Positions 7,120-7,484 of a stretch of DNA of 7,484 nt are shown here, one piece after another; within the stretch, counting starts at the first letter, position 1; each line of letters opens with the position of its first letter. The DNA is from Frankiaceae bacterium (lineage in GTDB: Bacteria; Actinomycetota; Actinomycetes; JADGOU01), in the NCBI GenBank assembly GCA_017882835.1, contig JADGOU010000136.1:1-7484 (forward strand). Reading direction: 5' to 3'. A model generated the notes under the pieces. It was given only the letters and a program-made list of their open reading frames with translations, was not told the origin of the DNA and did not search any database. Position numbers and translations under genes: made by a program.

Positions 7120-7357
7120 GCCCGGCGACCCCGCACAGCGTCGAGCTCCGCCAGCAGCCCCCGTACATTCGGGACCGGCATCGGCTTCGCGTCCAGAACG
7201 CGACGGCCCGCGGCTGCGCGCCGGTCGTCGGGACGACGGAGACCGCGGTCAATGGCCTCCCAATGACCGCGGCGACCGCCGTGCCGCGCTGCTGTGCACA
7301 GGCGGAGACCTTGCGGTAGCGCTCGATGTCGAGGCGCAGCTGCAGCCGACGGCCCAT
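7116..7357 (-). pseudogene. VapB-like antitoxin with a single frameshift
   Basis: ATG 7357 opens a frame reading MGRRLQLRLDIERYRKVSACAQQRGTAVAAVI in two blocks: a DNA-binding strand, then a helix-turn-helix-like pair of a ribbon-helix-helix antitoxin. Near 7259-7262 the sense moves to another frame, which reads EAIDRGLRRPDDRRAAAGRR, then VLDAKPMPVPNVRGLLAELDAVRGRRA, to a TGA at 7116-7118. Read across, this is a normal antitoxin of about 80 residues whose C-terminal PMPVP...LLAELD stretch would bind the toxin. The span from start to stop is 242 nt, one less than a multiple of three, so one missing base explains everything; the expected codon is Arg (VIREAID). The shift falls inside a hairpin. 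It is either a true pseudogene or a sequencing error. Confidence 0.75.
7243..7272. repeat. 30-nt hairpin at the antitoxin frameshift
   Basis: CCGCGGTCA (7243-7251) pairs with TGACCGCGG (7264-7272). After one A:A mismatch, TGG (7253-7255) pairs with CCA (7260-7262), leaving the 4-nt loop CCTC. The point where the antitoxin changes frame lies in or beside the loop. Confidence 0.75.
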
Positions 7358-7419
7358 GGTGATGCCCCGACAGTGGCAAGGAGAGGCCGAGGTGTCGGGC
7401 GGCACCAGGGCTCGCCCGC

Positions 7420-7432
7420 GTTACCAGCTAAC
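7420..7432. repeat. Short inverted repeat upstream of the broken vapBC pair
   Basis: GTTA and TAAC arms around a 5-nt spacer, in the 119-nt gap between the antitoxin ATG and the ATG at 7477. It is among the least GC-rich spots of the gap. It could be a leftover operator or promoter of the antitoxin gene, but it is short enough to be chance. Confidence 0.25.
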
Positions 7433-7463
7433 ACAGGTGCCCCGACCCCGCCGCGCTCGCCGC

Positions 7464-7469
7464 TACCCT
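7464..7469 (+). promoter_or_regulatory. Candidate -10 box of a leaderless promoter for the gene at 7477
   Basis: TACCCT lies 7 nt before the ATG at 7477, the standard actinobacterial leaderless layout. No ribosome binding site is seen in the 7 nt between, as expected. No good -35 is visible. Confidence 0.4.
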
Positions 7470-7476
7470 CCCGCCC

Positions 7477-7484
7477 ATGGCTCT
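7477..7484 (+). CDS. Probable start of the next gene (only two full codons in window)
   Basis: ATG GCT, then two bases, reaching the right edge. The call rests on the leaderless-type box upstream and on the end of gene-free sequence, not on protein content. In related locus orders maf (a nucleotide pyrophosphatase gene) follows the carboxylase genes, so maf is a guess that the window cannot test. Confidence 0.35.

Noticed and set aside
6574..7266. Plus-strand 230-codon frame running past the DUF5313-like gene
   Set aside because: It overlaps the membrane protein in another frame and then the vapBC remnant on the other strand. The product is Arg/Pro/Ser-rich without motifs.
7116..7357. Programmed ribosomal frameshifting in the second antitoxin
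   Set aside because: No convincing slippery heptamer was identified, the toxin next to it is also broken, and one lost base explains the data more simply. It is kept only as an alternative in the finding.

Overview
The window is very GC-rich, with heavy G/C at third codon positions, frequent GTG starts, and gene content and order typical of Actinobacteria. It is most likely a Micromonosporaceae-type or related filamentous actinomycete; that placement is inference. Most of it is a conserved housekeeping locus for biotin-dependent acyl-CoA carboxylation. The gene order recalls the Mycobacterium tuberculosis segment PH-domain gene / birA / accD5 / accE5 / (maf) / accA3.

Layout. (1) 1-613: the 5' part of a crotonase (enoyl-CoA hydratase) gene runs leftward off the edge. 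Divergent from it is a small two-helix membrane protein of the DUF3099 type. (2) 617-2654, all on the minus strand and read from high to low coordinates: birA (biotin protein ligase), a complete vapBC-like toxin-antitoxin pair, and a membrane PH-domain protein whose start codon lies 3 nt after the toxin stop. (3) 2701-6838, plus strand: carboxyltransferase beta subunit, a small epsilon subunit overlapping it by 4 nt, the biotin carboxylase/BCCP alpha subunit, and a small membrane protein resembling DUF5313. (4) 6839-7476: no intact gene. It holds a strong composite inverted repeat and, on the minus strand, a second decayed vapBC pair: the antitoxin has a one-base frameshift and the toxin loses frame soon after its first catalytic Asp. 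(5) 7477: an ATG with a leaderless-type promoter just upstream begins a gene that runs off the right edge.

How the genes work together. BirA attaches biotin to Lys551 of the alpha subunit. The alpha subunit carboxylates that biotin, and the beta subunit, held with alpha by epsilon, passes the carboxyl group to acetyl-, propionyl- or longer acyl-CoA. The products are malonyl- or methylmalonyl-CoA for fatty acid, lipid or polyketide synthesis. birA and the beta-subunit gene are divergent across 46 bp, with candidate -10 elements that overlap on opposite strands.

I did not find a clearly new system. The points most worth a second look are the two toxin-antitoxin modules, one intact and one dead, at two junctions of this locus; a hairpin centred on the antitoxin frameshift; the 66-nt composite hairpin; the birA/accD bidirectional promoter; and the valine at the acyl-CoA specificity position of the beta subunit.
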